A stretch of 64,000 nucleotides of DNA from contig NZ_JFZG01000024.1 in assembly GCF_000607165.1 (NCBI RefSeq), positions 186,001 to 250,000 on the forward strand, read 5' to 3'. Below the pieces are notes generated by a model. The model saw only the letters and a list, made by a program, of their open reading frames with translations, was not told where the DNA came from and did not search any database. Numbering within the stretch: position 1 is the first letter of the stretch; each line of letters opens with the position of its first letter. The position numbers were made by a program, and so were the translations under genes. This document shows, piece by piece, positions 17,925 to 27,323 of this stretch. The stretch is from Ralstonia pickettii. GTDB lineage: Bacteria; Pseudomonadota; Gammaproteobacteria; Burkholderiales; Burkholderiaceae.

Positions 17925-17946
17925 ACCGGCTTCACCGAAAGCCGGT
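17925..17946. terminator. Hairpin after LysR
   Basis: ACCGGCTT and AAGCCGGT form a perfect 8-bp stem with a 6-nt loop, 27 bp after the LysR stop. There is no T run. A possible -10 (TACAAT) follows at 17957, so the next gene may have its own promoter. Confidence 0.4.
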
Positions 17947-18000
17947 GCGCGGTACCTACAATCGGCTGCATCGATCTCTACCGATTTGCAGGTGACAAGC

Positions 18001-18660
18001 GTGAATGCTTCCGCGGTTTCTCCCGATACCGGCTATCCCAAAGCCATCCTGTTCGATCTGCTGACCGCGCTGCTCGATTCGTGGTCGTTGTGGAACCGCG
18101 CCGCTGGCTCCGAACAGGCAGGCCGCACGTGGCGCGCCGAGTATCTGCGGCTCACGTACGGCTGCGGCGCATACGTCCCGTATGAAACGATGGTTCGGCA
18201 GGCCGCGCAGAACGTCGGCTTATTGGCCTCTGCCCCTGAAGCGCTGGAAGCCAACTGGTTGCACCTCGCACCGTGGAGCGGCGCTGCGCAAGCGCTGGCC
18301 CAGCTCCAGCCGCACTGCAAACTGGCCGTTGTCACCAACTGTTCGGGACGGCTGGGCCGGCAAGCCGCAGCGCTGTTGCCCGTCACGTGGGATGTCGTTG
18401 TCACGGCCGAGCAGGCTGGCGTGTACAAGCCCGATCCGAAGCCCTATCGCATGGCGCTCGAACAGCTTGGCGTGGACGCGGCCGACGCGGCATTTGTTGC
18501 GGGCTCCAGTTACGACATGTTTGGCACAGCGGCCGTGGGTCTGCGCACGTACTGGCATAACCGCATCGGCCTGACGCCGGTGGAGGGCGCCCAGTTGCCG
18601 GAAATCACCTCGCCCACGCTCGACGATCTGTTGCCCTGGGCCCGCCGCTTTGCCGCATGA
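18001..18660 (+). CDS. HAD-superfamily hydrolase
   Basis: A haloacid-dehalogenase-like hydrolase of about 219 residues. Motif I is A-I-L-F-D-L-L-T-A-L-L-D-S, which keeps the nucleophile Asp but lacks the second Asp of phosphatases, as in dehalogenase-type members. Motif II is V-V-T-N-C-S-G and motif III is Y-K-P-D-P-K-P-Y. The loop V-A-G-S-S-Y-D-M-F-G-T with the acidic motif IV follows. A GTG start (V-N-A-S) with AGGTGA six bases upstream is chosen; TTG 15 bases earlier is possible. It precedes the DSD1-type enzyme by 10 bp and is likely in the same transcript. Confidence 0.8.
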   Translation: MNASAVSPDTGYPKAILFDLLTALLDSWSLWNRAAGSEQAGRTWRAEYLRLTYGCGAYVPYETMVRQAAQNVGLLASAPEALEANWLHLAPWSGAAQALAQLQPHCKLAVVTNCSGRLGRQAAALLPVTWDVVVTAEQAGVYKPDPKPYRMALEQLGVDAADAAFVAGSSYDMFGTAAVGLRTYWHNRIGLTPVEGAQLPEITSPTLDDLLPWARRFAA

Positions 18661-18670
18661 GGATGCAACC

Positions 18671-19819
18671 ATGACCCCTGACACGCACACGCTTGAAACC
18701 CTCGACACGCCCGCTGCGTTGATTGACCTGCCGCGCATGCAGCACAACATTGCCCGGATGCAGCACCGCATGAACGCGCTGGGCGTGAAATTCCGCCCGC
18801 ATGTGAAGACCACCAAGTGCCTCGATGTGGTGCGCGCACAGATGGCAGCCGGCGCGCAAGGCATCACCGTATCGACGTTGAAGGAGGCCGAGGCCTTCTT
18901 TGCCGCCGGTATCAAGGACATCCTGTACGCGGTGGGCATTGTCGCCACCAAGCTGCCGCGTGCGATGGCGCTGCGCAAGCGGGGCTGCGATCTGAAGCTC
19001 GTGGTCGATAACGCAGAGGCCGCCCACGCTGTGGTCGACTACGCCCGCGCACACGGTGAGCGCTGTGAAGTGTGGATCGAAGTCGACACCGATGGGCACC
19101 GCTCCGGCATCACGCCCGAGCAGGAGGCGCTGCTGGAAGTCGGCCGCATCCTGAAAGGCGGTGGCATCGACGTGGGCGGCGTGATGACGCACGCCGGCTC
19201 CAGCTACGACCTGAACGACCGCGCCGCGCTGGGCGCATTGGCCGAGCAGGAGCGTGCCGGTTGCGTGCGCGCCGCGCAGCGCCTGCGGGATGCCGGCGTG
19301 CCGTGCGCGGCGGTGAGCGTGGGCTCGACGCCCACCGCGTTGGCCACCGAACACCTCGACGGCGTGACGGAGGTGCGCGCGGGGGTCTACGTGTTCTTCG
19401 ATCTGGTCATGCACAACGTGGGCGTGTGCGCGCTGGACGAGATCGCCCTGAGCGTGCTGACCACCGTGATCGGCCATCAGCCCGACAAAGGCTGGGTGAT
19501 TGTCGACGCCGGATGGATGGCGATGAGCCGTGACCGCGGCACCGCCAAGCAGTCGCATGACTTCGGCTACGGGCTGCCGTGCGCGCTTGACGGCACGCCA
19601 CTCGACGGGCTCATGCTGATCGGCGCGAACCAGGAGCACGGCATTCTGGCGGCCAGCGATGGCTCGGCACGCGACGACCTGGTGGCGCGATTTCCGGTCG
19701 GCACGAAGCTGCGTGTGCTGCCGAACCATGCGTGCGCGACAGGGGTCCAGTTTCCGGAGTATCAGGCGGTGTCGTCGCGGGGCATGGTGCAGACGTGGGG
19801 GCGATTCCACGGCTGGTGA
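18671..19819 (+). CDS. DSD1-family PLP-dependent enzyme (D-threonine aldolase / D-serine dehydratase-like)
   Basis: A 382-residue fold-type III PLP enzyme acting on D-amino acids or beta-hydroxy amino acids. The alanine-racemase-like N-terminal barrel starts with L-D-T-P-A-A-L-I-D-L-P-R-M and contains the PLP-lysine motif R-P-H-V-K-T-T-K-C. The C-terminal domain has the metal-binding P-N-H-A-C motif (His and Cys) near residue 355. The metal motif and length fit the DSD1 D-serine dehydratase / D-threonine aldolase group rather than alanine racemase. The start M-T-P-D-T-H-T is 10 bp after the HAD stop codon. A strong terminator follows. Confidence 0.88.
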   Translation: MTPDTHTLETLDTPAALIDLPRMQHNIARMQHRMNALGVKFRPHVKTTKCLDVVRAQMAAGAQGITVSTLKEAEAFFAAGIKDILYAVGIVATKLPRAMALRKRGCDLKLVVDNAEAAHAVVDYARAHGERCEVWIEVDTDGHRSGITPEQEALLEVGRILKGGGIDVGGVMTHAGSSYDLNDRAALGALAEQERAGCVRAAQRLRDAGVPCAAVSVGSTPTALATEHLDGVTEVRAGVYVFFDLVMHNVGVCALDEIALSVLTTVIGHQPDKGWVIVDAGWMAMSRDRGTAKQSHDFGYGLPCALDGTPLDGLMLIGANQEHGILAASDGSARDDLVARFPVGTKLRVLPNHACATGVQFPEYQAVSSRGMVQTWGRFHGW

Positions 19820-19841
19820 GTCGCGCACCTGGTATGCCGAA

Positions 19842-19880
19842 AAGCAAAAGGCCCGCAGCGTACTTGCGGGCCTTTTGCTT
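19842..19880. terminator. Strong terminator after the DSD1 gene
   Basis: AAGCAAAAGGCCCGCA and TGCGGGCCTTTTGCTT form a perfect 16-bp stem with a 7-nt loop, 22 bp after the stop. The A-rich left and T-rich right arms let it work in either direction. Confidence 0.9.
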
Positions 19881-20054
19881 CTATCCAGACTACCAAATCA
19901 AAAAAATGAGATCCGGTTTTAGCGTGGCGATCCGGATATTCAGGGGTTAATAGGGATTTATACGCATTTGCCTGGGCAAAATCCGGTCGATAGATAGAGA
20001 GACGGCCACGGAACTCAAGTGGCTGATAGCGAACATCATTATCCCGCAGGAAGC

Positions 20055-21452
20055 ATGCCAAACATGGCAGACGTCACCCAACCCCTGTTATCTGATGCCA
20101 TTGCGGAATTGGTAAGTTGTGGCGTGTTTTCTGTGAATCGCCAGATGCAGATCCTGTCGTGGAACCGCTTCATGCAATATCACAGCGGTTTTTCCGGCGA
20201 GGAAGTGATCGGCAAGAATATGTTTGCGCTGTTTCCCGAGTTGCCGGAGAAGTGGCTGCGCAAGAAAATCGAGAGCGTATTCATTCTAGGTGTCTCTGCG
20301 TACACATCTTGGGAGCACCGCCCGTATTTGTTTCGTTTTCGTCATACGCGGCCCATTACCGACACGATTGAATGGATGCAGCAGAACTGCAGCTTTATTC
20401 CGATCGAAGATGGAAATGGTGTGGTCATTGCGGTGGGGATTACGTTGCTCGATGCGACGGACGTGTGCCTGGCATATGGCGAGCTGAAGAAGCGCGAAAA
20501 AACCGTAACCGATGCGCTTCAGGAACTCACCGTGCGTAACGCCCAACTCTCCGCACTGAACGAAGAGCTGGCCCAGGCGCATCAGCAGCTGCTGCAGTCT
20601 GAAAAGCTTGCCGCCATTGGCCAGCTTGCCGCCGGCATTGCACACGAGATCAATAACCCCGTGGGGTTTGTGCTCTCGAACCTGAACAGCTTGCAGCGCT
20701 ACATGAGCACGCTGCTCGATTACGCACGCAGCCTGGATCAGCTGATTGGCCAGCATACGCCGTCACTCGACGCACAGCTCTTGGCGCTTGCGCAGGCGGC
20801 CGACATCGAGTTCCTGGCCGAAGATGGTCCAGCGCTCGTGGCCGAATCGCAGGAAGGCCTGACCCGGGTGCGCGACATTGTGGTGGACTTGCGCGATTTC
20901 TCACGCGTCGACAGCGCCCACCAATGGGATCAGGTGGACATTCACCGCTGCATCGAGTCGACGCTCAACATCGCCCACAACGAGGTCAAATACCAGGCTG
21001 ACCTCGTGCGCGAGTACAGCGAACTGCCGGCCGTGACCTGCATCCCGTCGCAGATCAATCAGGTGGTGCTGAACCTGGTGGTCAACGCGGCGCAGTCGTA
21101 TGCGGGCAAAAGCACGCAGGGCGGCGGGCGCGGCACCATCACCGTCCGCACCGGAACTGACGCGACCGACGCTGCATCGATCTGGTTTGAGGTAGCAGAC
21201 GCCGGCAGCGGCATCGCGCCCGAAAACCTGAAGCGCATCTTCGATCCTTTCTTCACCACCAAGCCTGTTGGCAAGGGCACCGGGCTGGGCCTGTCTCTCA
21301 CCTACGGCATTGTCAGGGCGCATGGCGGGCGCATCGACGTGTCGAGCACGGTGGGCGTGGGCACGACCTTTCGCGTGACCTTGCCACGTTGCAGGCCGGA
21401 AGCCCCACCTGTCGAACAACAACCGCCGGCCGCTACCGCGCTGGCTATATGA
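20055..21452 (+). CDS. PAS-domain sensor histidine kinase
   Basis: A soluble two-component kinase of about 465 residues. An N-terminal PAS domain (residues about 10-125; N-R-Q-M-Q-I-L-S-W-N then V-I-G-K-N-M-F-A-L-F-P) is followed by a coiled coil. The HisKA phosphoacceptor region reads A-A-I-G-Q-L-A-A-G-I-A-H-E-I-N-N-P, and the HATPase domain has N-L-V-V-N-A-A-Q-S, D-A-G-S-G-I and [18 protein letters not shown]. No membrane span is seen. ATG with GCAGGAA upstream is preferred over a GTG twelve codons earlier. It leads a run of six signalling genes and shares HisKA/HATPase style with the kinase at the other end of the run. Confidence 0.9.
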   Translation: MPNMADVTQPLLSDAIAELVSCGVFSVNRQMQILSWNRFMQYHSGFSGEEVIGKNMFALFPELPEKWLRKKIESVFILGVSAYTSWEHRPYLFRFRHTRPITDTIEWMQQNCSFIPIEDGNGVVIAVGITLLDATDVCLAYGELKKREKTVTDALQELTVRNAQLSALNEELAQAHQQLLQSEKLAAIGQLAAGIAHEINNPVGFVLSNLNSLQRYMSTLLDYARSLDQLIGQHTPSLDAQLLALAQAADIEFLAEDGPALVAESQEGLTRVRDIVVDLRDFSRVDSAHQWDQVDIHRCIESTLNIAHNEVKYQADLVREYSELPAVTCIPSQINQVVLNLVVNAAQSYAGKSTQGGGRGTITVRTGTDATDAASIWFEVADAGSGIAPENLKRIFDPFFTTKPVGKGTGLGLSLTYGIVRAHGGRIDVSSTVGVGTTFRVTLPRCRPEAPPVEQQPPAATALAI

Positions 21453-21489
21453 CGTAAGCCTCACGCTTTACGCCTGAAGGGGACACATC

Positions 21490-21858
21490 ATGGCGCTACC
21501 TGTGCTCGTTGCCGACGATTCATCGTTGGCGCGCAAGCTTCTGATCAACGCCTTGCCTGACGACTGGGATGTCGAGGTTACGCAGGCATCCAACGGTGCG
21601 CAGGCGCTGGAGCTGTTTCGTGCCGGTAAGGGCACGGTCGTTTTTCTCGATCTGACCATGCCGGACATGGACGGCTTCCAGGTGCTCGAACACATCCGCA
21701 AGGCCTGCGACGACGCCTTCGTCATCGTGGTGTCCGCCGACATCCAGTCGGGTGCCGTCGAGCGCGTCAAGGACCTCGGCGCCATCGGCTTCATTCCGAA
21801 GCCCGTATCGGCCGAGCGCATTGTTCCGATCCTGCGGGGGTACGGTCTTTATGAATGA
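21490..21858 (+). CDS. Single-domain response regulator (CheY-like)
   Basis: A 122-residue receiver domain with no output domain. The acidic pair is D9-D10, the phosphoacceptor D54 lies in V-F-L-D-L-T-M-P-D-M-D-G, and K104 in F-I-P-K-P-V completes the site. It overlaps the CheC-like gene by eight bases, so the two are translationally coupled and probably form a phospho-receiver/phosphatase pair. The upstream PAS kinase is the likely phosphodonor. Confidence 0.93.
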   Translation: MALPVLVADDSSLARKLLINALPDDWDVEVTQASNGAQALELFRAGKGTVVFLDLTMPDMDGFQVLEHIRKACDDAFVIVVSADIQSGAVERVKDLGAIGFIPKPVSAERIVPILRGYGLYE

Positions 21859-22462
21859 CCTGACACTGAACGAAGACCAGCGCGACGCTCTGCAGGAAAT
21901 CGCCAATATCGGGATGGGCAAAGCGGGGGCGGCACTGGCCGAACTGCTGGGCGCCTTTGTGACGCTCTCGGTGCCGGGCATCAAGCTTGTCAACGCGGCA
22001 CAACTGAAGGCCGAACTGCTGGGCCGCGACATGGCCGGCGACGCGCCCTCGCCGGTGCGGCAGGCGTTTCAGTCCGACATTCCGGGCGAGGCGATCGTGC
22101 TGTTCGGCAAGGACGGCCGCGAAGAACTCGAAGAACTGATGGGCTACGGCGATGCCGACGTAAACAGCGAAAGCGAAGCGCTGGCCGATATCGCCAACTT
22201 GCTCGTGGGTGCTTGTGTGCGCAGCGTCTTCGAGCAGCTCGGCCGCAATCTGTCGTTCTCGCGGCCAAGCTTCGTTCCGGCCGCGGTGCTCCAGCAAGCC
22301 TTGTCCGGCGAACAGTTCCATCGTTGGGATGTGGCGCTGTTGCTGGAAGTGCGCTTCACCCTGGAGCGCGGCGGCTTTGTGGCCCAGTTGGTCATGCTGC
22401 TACCTGAAACCGCCATCCGAAAAATGAAGCACGCGCTGGAGCAATTCCTGCAGGCGCTTTGA
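21851..22462 (+). CDS. CheC-like chemotaxis phosphatase
   Basis: A 203-residue CheC/CheX-family protein expected to dephosphorylate a CheY-like receiver. The family active-site helix appears as E16-I-A-N19-I-G-M-G-K-A-G. The pseudo-symmetric second helix is D113-I-A-N116-L-L-V-G-A, where the usual Glu is replaced by Asp, followed about 20 residues later by a proline-containing strand (S-R-P-S-F-V-P). Its start overlaps the end of the receiver gene. No chemoreceptor, CheA or CheW is nearby, so its partner is most likely the adjacent receiver rather than the flagellar system. Confidence 0.82.
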   Translation: MNDLTLNEDQRDALQEIANIGMGKAGAALAELLGAFVTLSVPGIKLVNAAQLKAELLGRDMAGDAPSPVRQAFQSDIPGEAIVLFGKDGREELEELMGYGDADVNSESEALADIANLLVGACVRSVFEQLGRNLSFSRPSFVPAAVLQQALSGEQFHRWDVALLLEVRFTLERGGFVAQLVMLLPETAIRKMKHALEQFLQAL

Positions 22463-22501
22463 GACGCGCCCCGCCAGCCATCGAACCGTGAGACGCCAGC
22501 C

Positions 22502-23923
22502 ATGCTTGTTTACGACGAAGACACCGCGCAAGCGAGCGCGCCCGAGATCAAAGCCGCCGCGCAGCCAGAAAGCGCGCCCGCTTGCGCAACGCCTGCGGAC
22601 GCCACGCCGTTGATCCTGCTGGTGGACGATGAGCCAGGCGTGCTCTCGTCGCTGCGCCGGCTGCTGAGGCCCACGGGCTACCGCGTGATCACCGCCGAGG
22701 GCGGTGCGGCGGCGCTCGACATGCTGTCGGTGTATCCGGTGGATCTGATCATTTCCGACATGCGCATGCCCGGCATGAACGGCGCCGAGTTCCTGGCACG
22801 TGCTCGTGAGCGCTATCCGGACATCATGCGGATCCTGCTGACCGGCTACTCCGAAGTCGATTCGGCTGTGCGTGCCATCAACGAGGGCGGCGTCTATCGC
22901 TACCTCAACAAGCCGTGGGATGACCAGGACCTGTTGCTCACCGTCAAGCACGCCATCGAGCAGCGCACGCTCGCATGCGAGGCGCGCCGCCTGAGCGAGT
23001 TGACGCAGCAGCAGAACGAAACGCTGCAGCAATTGAATGCCGGGCTGGAAACCCAGGTGCTGGCGCGCACCGAAGAAATTCGCCAGACCGTGATGTTCCT
23101 GGAGGGTGCTCAACGTGACCAGAAAGCGAACTTCACGAATATGGTCAAGGTATGCGCCAGCATGATCGAGATGCGCTGTGGTGCCATGGCGCGCCAGTCG
23201 CTGCGCGTGGCCGATCTGGCGCGCCGCATTGCCATTGAATGCGGGTTGACGGGGCTGCAGGTGCAGGACATCTTCCACGCTGGCTTGCTGCACGGCATTG
23301 GCAAGTTGTCGCTGCCAGATGCCCTGCTGAATACGTCGCTCGACAGGCTTTCGGCTGAACAGGCACAGCAGTTCTATCAGCATCCGCTGCGTGCTCAGAT
23401 GGTGCTCACACCCGTGCCGCAGCTCGAGCATGTGGCCCAAATCATCCGGCACCAGTACGAACGCTTCAATGGCCGCGGTACTCCCGACCGATTGGCAGGA
23501 TCGGCGATCCCGATCGGCGCACGCATCGTGGCGGTCGCACGCGATTTCGAGGGGCTTCTGACGGGCGAGATCATCAAGGACCACGTCTCGGGCGATCAAG
23601 CTCTGGAGATGGTCAAGGCGCAATCGGGCCTGCGCTATGACCCCGACGTGGTTGTGCGCTTCGTGGCCGTGCTCAGACAGCAGGGCGAGGTGATGCCTGT
23701 GCGGCAGATCGCTGCGGCCGAACTGCGGGAGGGCATGCGGTTGGCCGACGATCTGCTCACGCGACGCGGCGTGCTGCTCATTACACGGGACAGCATCGTC
23801 AGTGCGCATCAGGTCTTGCAGATCAGGCGCTTCGAAACCCATGAGGATGTGCCGTTCGCGATTCTTGTCTATGCGCCTTTGCCCAATCCCACGGATGCGG
23901 CAGACGTGCTACCAGCAGCGTGA
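22502..23923 (+). CDS. Response regulator with degenerate HD-GYP output domain
   Basis: A 473-residue protein. An N-terminal receiver domain (L-L-V-D-D-E-P-G-V-L; phosphoacceptor in I-I-S-D-M-R-M-P-G-M-N-G; K in L-N-K-P-W-D) is followed by a coiled coil and an HD-GYP-like domain. The layout is that of RpfG-type cyclic di-GMP phosphodiesterases, but key residues are changed: L-L-H-G-I-G-K instead of L-L-H-D-I-G-K, G-R-G-T-P instead of G-x-G-Y-P, and a Gln-Ser where the first metal-ligand His is expected. Catalysis is therefore unlikely, and a binding or scaffold role is inferred. The last codons overlap a GTG of the next frame. Confidence 0.85.
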   Translation: MLVYDEDTAQASAPEIKAAAQPESAPACATPADATPLILLVDDEPGVLSSLRRLLRPTGYRVITAEGGAAALDMLSVYPVDLIISDMRMPGMNGAEFLARARERYPDIMRILLTGYSEVDSAVRAINEGGVYRYLNKPWDDQDLLLTVKHAIEQRTLACEARRLSELTQQQNETLQQLNAGLETQVLARTEEIRQTVMFLEGAQRDQKANFTNMVKVCASMIEMRCGAMARQSLRVADLARRIAIECGLTGLQVQDIFHAGLLHGIGKLSLPDALLNTSLDRLSAEQAQQFYQHPLRAQMVLTPVPQLEHVAQIIRHQYERFNGRGTPDRLAGSAIPIGARIVAVARDFEGLLTGEIIKDHVSGDQALEMVKAQSGLRYDPDVVVRFVAVLRQQGEVMPVRQIAAAELREGMRLADDLLTRRGVLLITRDSIVSAHQVLQIRRFETHEDVPFAILVYAPLPNPTDAADVLPAA

Positions 23924-23946
23924 AGGGTGACCTTCGGGAGGCGGCG

Positions 23947-25065
23947 ATGGTCCCAAGCAGCGGCAAGCGAATGCTGGCATCCCTGCTGTGCGCATTCGGG
24001 TGGGGAGCGATGGCAGGCCAGGCGATGGCCTCCGGCGGCATCGCCGACGACGCACGCATGCAGCAGATCGTCGCACGCGCCAGCGAACACGGGGCCCCTT
24101 GGGATGGTCCCCAGGCAGGTCCTCGTGCGCAGGTCGGCATCACGCTGGCCGTCGTGAGTGAAGACTTGCGCAACGGCGGCATTCTTGGTGTTGCGAAAGG
24201 CATCAAGGAGGCCGCTGGGGCCATCGGCTGGAAGATCCGCGTCTATGACGCCGGCGGGACGCCGGAGGGCCGCAAGCGAGCGATGGCATCGGCCTGGGCG
24301 CTGCAACCGGACGGCGTCGTGCTCGTCGGGGGTGACGCGCGCGAGATGCAGGCAGAGCTGCTGCCCTTCGTGCGGCAGGGCAGGCCCGTGGTCGGCTGGC
24401 ACGTTGCCGCAACGGCCGGCGCCATCACGGGCAGTCCCATCGCCATCAATGTTTCCACCGACCCGATGGCAGTTGCCCGGCTCACGGCCATGGCGGCTGT
24501 AGTGGAATCGGCGGGCCACGCCAACGTGGTCATCTTTACCGACTCCAATTTCCAGATCGCCAGCGCAAAGGCTGCGGCGATGGCTGAGGTGATCGGCGCA
24601 TGCAAGGGCTGCCGCTTGCTGGCCGTCGAGGACGTACCTATCTCGGGCAGTGCGCAGGCCATGCCCGCCGTCATGCGACGTCTGCTGGAGCGGTATGGCC
24701 GCGTGTGGACGCATGCGCTGGCCATCAACGACATCTACTTCGATTACGCCGCCGCCGAGCTGACCCGCGCCGGCAAGCCCGACGGCATCCACATGCTGTC
24801 TGCCGGCGACGGCAGCGCCGCGGCGTTCCTGCGCATCCAGGCTGGAGCGTTTCAGACGAGCACGGTGGCCGAGCCGTTGAACCTGCAAGGCTGGCAACTG
24901 GTGGACGAGGTGAACCGGCTGCTGACCCATCATGTGGTCACCGGGTATGTGGCCCCCGTGCACCTTGTGACGGTCAAGAACGTCGCTTTCGATGGCGGAC
25001 CACTCGGGCAATACGACCCGGACAACGGCTACCGGGCCGTGTATCGCCGGATATGGGGCCGTTGA
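23947..25065 (+). CDS. Periplasmic sugar-binding-type substrate-binding protein
   Basis: A 372-residue periplasmic protein of the ribose/galactose-binding (type I, Peripla_BP_4-like) fold. The ATG chosen has GGAGG six bases upstream. The signal peptide reads M-V-P-S-S-G-K-R-M-L-A-S-L-L with cleavage near A-M-A-S. The first lobe begins V-G-I-T-L-A-V-V-S, and D-G-V-V-L-V-G-G-D and V-S-T-D-P-M mark the ligand cleft. No transporter permease or ATPase is adjacent. The stop codon abuts the start of a membrane histidine kinase, so it probably works as a sensory binding protein for that kinase, as TorT does for TorS. Ligand unknown. Confidence 0.8.
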   Translation: MVPSSGKRMLASLLCAFGWGAMAGQAMASGGIADDARMQQIVARASEHGAPWDGPQAGPRAQVGITLAVVSEDLRNGGILGVAKGIKEAAGAIGWKIRVYDAGGTPEGRKRAMASAWALQPDGVVLVGGDAREMQAELLPFVRQGRPVVGWHVAATAGAITGSPIAINVSTDPMAVARLTAMAAVVESAGHANVVIFTDSNFQIASAKAAAMAEVIGACKGCRLLAVEDVPISGSAQAMPAVMRRLLERYGRVWTHALAINDIYFDYAAAELTRAGKPDGIHMLSAGDGSAAAFLRIQAGAFQTSTVAEPLNLQGWQLVDEVNRLLTHHVVTGYVAPVHLVTVKNVAFDGGPLGQYDPDNGYRAVYRRIWGR

Positions 25066-26796
25066 ATGTTCAGCGCAGCCCCTGCTATCCGCTGTGCGCG
25101 CATGCCGCGGTACGGTCTGTGGCCCAGATCGCTCGGGCGTCAATTCATGTTGGTCGTCGCCATGCTGGCGCTGCTGATCTCAGCAGGCGGCATCACGGCG
25201 GTCTATGCGCTGCGCACCTCGGCGGAAGCCACCCGCAGGCTCGCCAGCGAGCAGCTCATGCAATTGCGCGAGGCGCAGGAACTCGTTCAGCGCACGTTGT
25301 TGATTGAGCGCGAATCGGCGCAGTTGGAAAAGACCTCGTCGGTGGAAGCCCTGCGCCGGCACTATGCCGAGATCTTGCGCAACCTGGAGGCGTTCGAGCA
25401 GTTGTCCGAACGGCTTGCTGCAACCGACGACGACATTGAAGTGCTCGATCTGCATCAGTCGACTCAGCTGTTTCGCAACGTCGTCAATATCGTCGCGCAG
25501 TGGTGGGAAAGCGAGCTGCAGCATGCCGGAACTGCCGGCGCGGCTGCACAGGCGCCGGCATCCGAACGCAGCCTTGCCGGGCACCGGTCCTTGGATGCGC
25601 TTTACATGCAAGCCGGCGCCATGGTGGTTTCGGCACAGCAGGTGTCGGAGCAGCACACGCGGGCGTTTCAGCAGGCGATGCAGGCGTTGGTGGTAGTTTC
25701 CGAGCGCAATCAGCGCTGGGTGACAGCGCTGCTCGCCACCAGCGTGGCATTTGCCTGCCTGGCGGCTTACGGGCTGCTCGGGCGCCATGTGCTTCAGCGC
25801 TTGCTGCAGGTCAGCCGCAGCTTGCGCGAAGGACACTCGGACGGGGCGCCCAGTGCGGTACCCGTGGATGGCGACGATGAGATCGGCCAGATGGCGCGCG
25901 CGGTCGAGCAATTCCAGCGTGACCGATGGCAGCTTGCCTTGGCCCACGAGGCACTGCAGGCCGAGCGTGCGCGCCAGGAGCAACTGCTGCACGAACTGGC
26001 CCAAACGCAGGGGCAGCTGCTGCAATCGGAAAAGATGGCGTCGATCGGCCAGCTCGCTGCCGGCGTGGCCCATGAGATCAACAATCCCGTCTCGTTTGTC
26101 AAAGCCAATCTGGGCAGTTTGCAGCGATACGTTGGAGGATTGCTCGACGCGCTGTCAGCCTACGAATCTCACGAGGCAGAGTTGGCGCCCGCCACGCGGG
26201 CTGCGCTTGCGCAGGTCAAGCTGGCGGCTGATCTCGAGTACGTGCGCGAAGATGTGCCGGGGCTGTTGGCGGAGTCCCAGGAGGGGCTGCAGCGGGTCAA
26301 GACGATCGTGCAGGGTCTTAAGGATTTCTCCCATGTAGAAGAAGCGCAGCCGCAACCTGCCAATCTTGAAGCGTGTCTGGAAACAACAATCAAGATCGTC
26401 TGGAATGAGCTGAAGTACAAGGTGGAGCTGGTGCGCGAATATGGCGGAATCCCGGACATCGAGTGCAGGCCCACCCAACTGAGCCAGGTGTTCATGAACC
26501 TGCTGGTCAATGCCGGACAAGCCATTCAGGACCACGGACGCATCACGCTGCGAACCGGCCACGACGAGGACAACGTCTGGGTGGAGGTGGAAGATACCGG
26601 GGGCGGTATCCGGCCCGAGCATCTCAGCCGCATCTTTGATCCGTTCTTCACCACCAAGCCCGTTGGCCTGGGGACGGGGCTCGGCCTGTCCGTTTCTTAT
26701 GGCATCGTGCGCAAGCATGGTGGCCAGATCGACGTGCGTAGCGACCTTGGCCGGGGCACGTGTTTTCGGCTCGTCTTGCCACTGCAAAGCCGTTGA
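25066..26796 (+). CDS. Membrane sensor histidine kinase
   Basis: A 576-residue inner-membrane kinase. Transmembrane segment 1 lies at about residues 22-44 ([13 protein letters not shown]) and segment 2 at about 220-240, bounding a helical periplasmic sensor domain. A HAMP-like linker, a coiled coil and HisKA ([18 protein letters not shown]) follow. The HATPase domain has [15 protein letters not shown] and [18 protein letters not shown]. Its catalytic half closely resembles that of the kinase beginning at 20055, suggesting duplication. The ATG follows directly on the TGA of the binding-protein gene. No receiver domain is fused; the receivers upstream are the likely partners. Confidence 0.9.
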   Translation: MFSAAPAIRCARMPRYGLWPRSLGRQFMLVVAMLALLISAGGITAVYALRTSAEATRRLASEQLMQLREAQELVQRTLLIERESAQLEKTSSVEALRRHYAEILRNLEAFEQLSERLAATDDDIEVLDLHQSTQLFRNVVNIVAQWWESELQHAGTAGAAAQAPASERSLAGHRSLDALYMQAGAMVVSAQQVSEQHTRAFQQAMQALVVVSERNQRWVTALLATSVAFACLAAYGLLGRHVLQRLLQVSRSLREGHSDGAPSAVPVDGDDEIGQMARAVEQFQRDRWQLALAHEALQAERARQEQLLHELAQTQGQLLQSEKMASIGQLAAGVAHEINNPVSFVKANLGSLQRYVGGLLDALSAYESHEAELAPATRAALAQVKLAADLEYVREDVPGLLAESQEGLQRVKTIVQGLKDFSHVEEAQPQPANLEACLETTIKIVWNELKYKVELVREYGGIPDIECRPTQLSQVFMNLLVNAGQAIQDHGRITLRTGHDEDNVWVEVEDTGGGIRPEHLSRIFDPFFTTKPVGLGTGLGLSVSYGIVRKHGGQIDVRSDLGRGTCFRLVLPLQSR

Positions 26797-26840
26797 TGCA
26801 GCGGGCGCATTCGAGCGCCAGATTCCGATACGGCGCGTTC

Positions 26841-26880
26841 GTACCCCTTCGTACCCCTTCGTACCCCTTCGTACCCCTTC
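26841..26880 (+). repeat. Tandem repeat, four copies of GTACCCCTTC
   Basis: Four perfect adjacent 10-bp units lie about 45 bp after the kinase stop codon. They are not coding. Confidence 0.95.
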
Positions 26881-26999
26881 CCGGAGCCAGCAACGATCCG
26901 AGCCGCGTGCTCTGCCTTGCATGGAATCGGCGGTGCCGGGCGTCATCAGAGCAATGTGAGGCGATGCAGGACGGTTTGAATCTCGCCTTCGTCCGGACA

Positions 27000-27040
27000 A
27001 CAAAAAACCCGCGAGGCTTATCGCCACGCGGGTTTTTTGT
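27000..27040. terminator. Bidirectional terminator between the kinase and tRNA-Leu
   Basis: ACAAAAAACCCGCG and CGCGGGTTTTTTGT are perfect complements around a 13-nt loop. With A and T tracts on the outside it can end the tRNA transcript on the minus strand and the kinase transcript on the plus strand. Confidence 0.9.
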
Positions 27041-27067
27041 CGCCCCTGAACTGCTTGGGACTGTGTT

Positions 27068-27152
<85 letters not shown>

Positions 27153-27323
27153 TAGGTGAGCCGCGCATTTTACCGACCGCCGAAAAATTTGCAAGCCCTT
27201 CTTTTTGGAACGGCTATTCCGCCAGCGTTACAGCCGTTACGCCCGCAGGGGTCAGCAGGACGGCAACCTCGCTGCTACGCTGCCACGCAGCCATTTGCAT
27301 TCCCCCCAACATGAGGTTGATCG

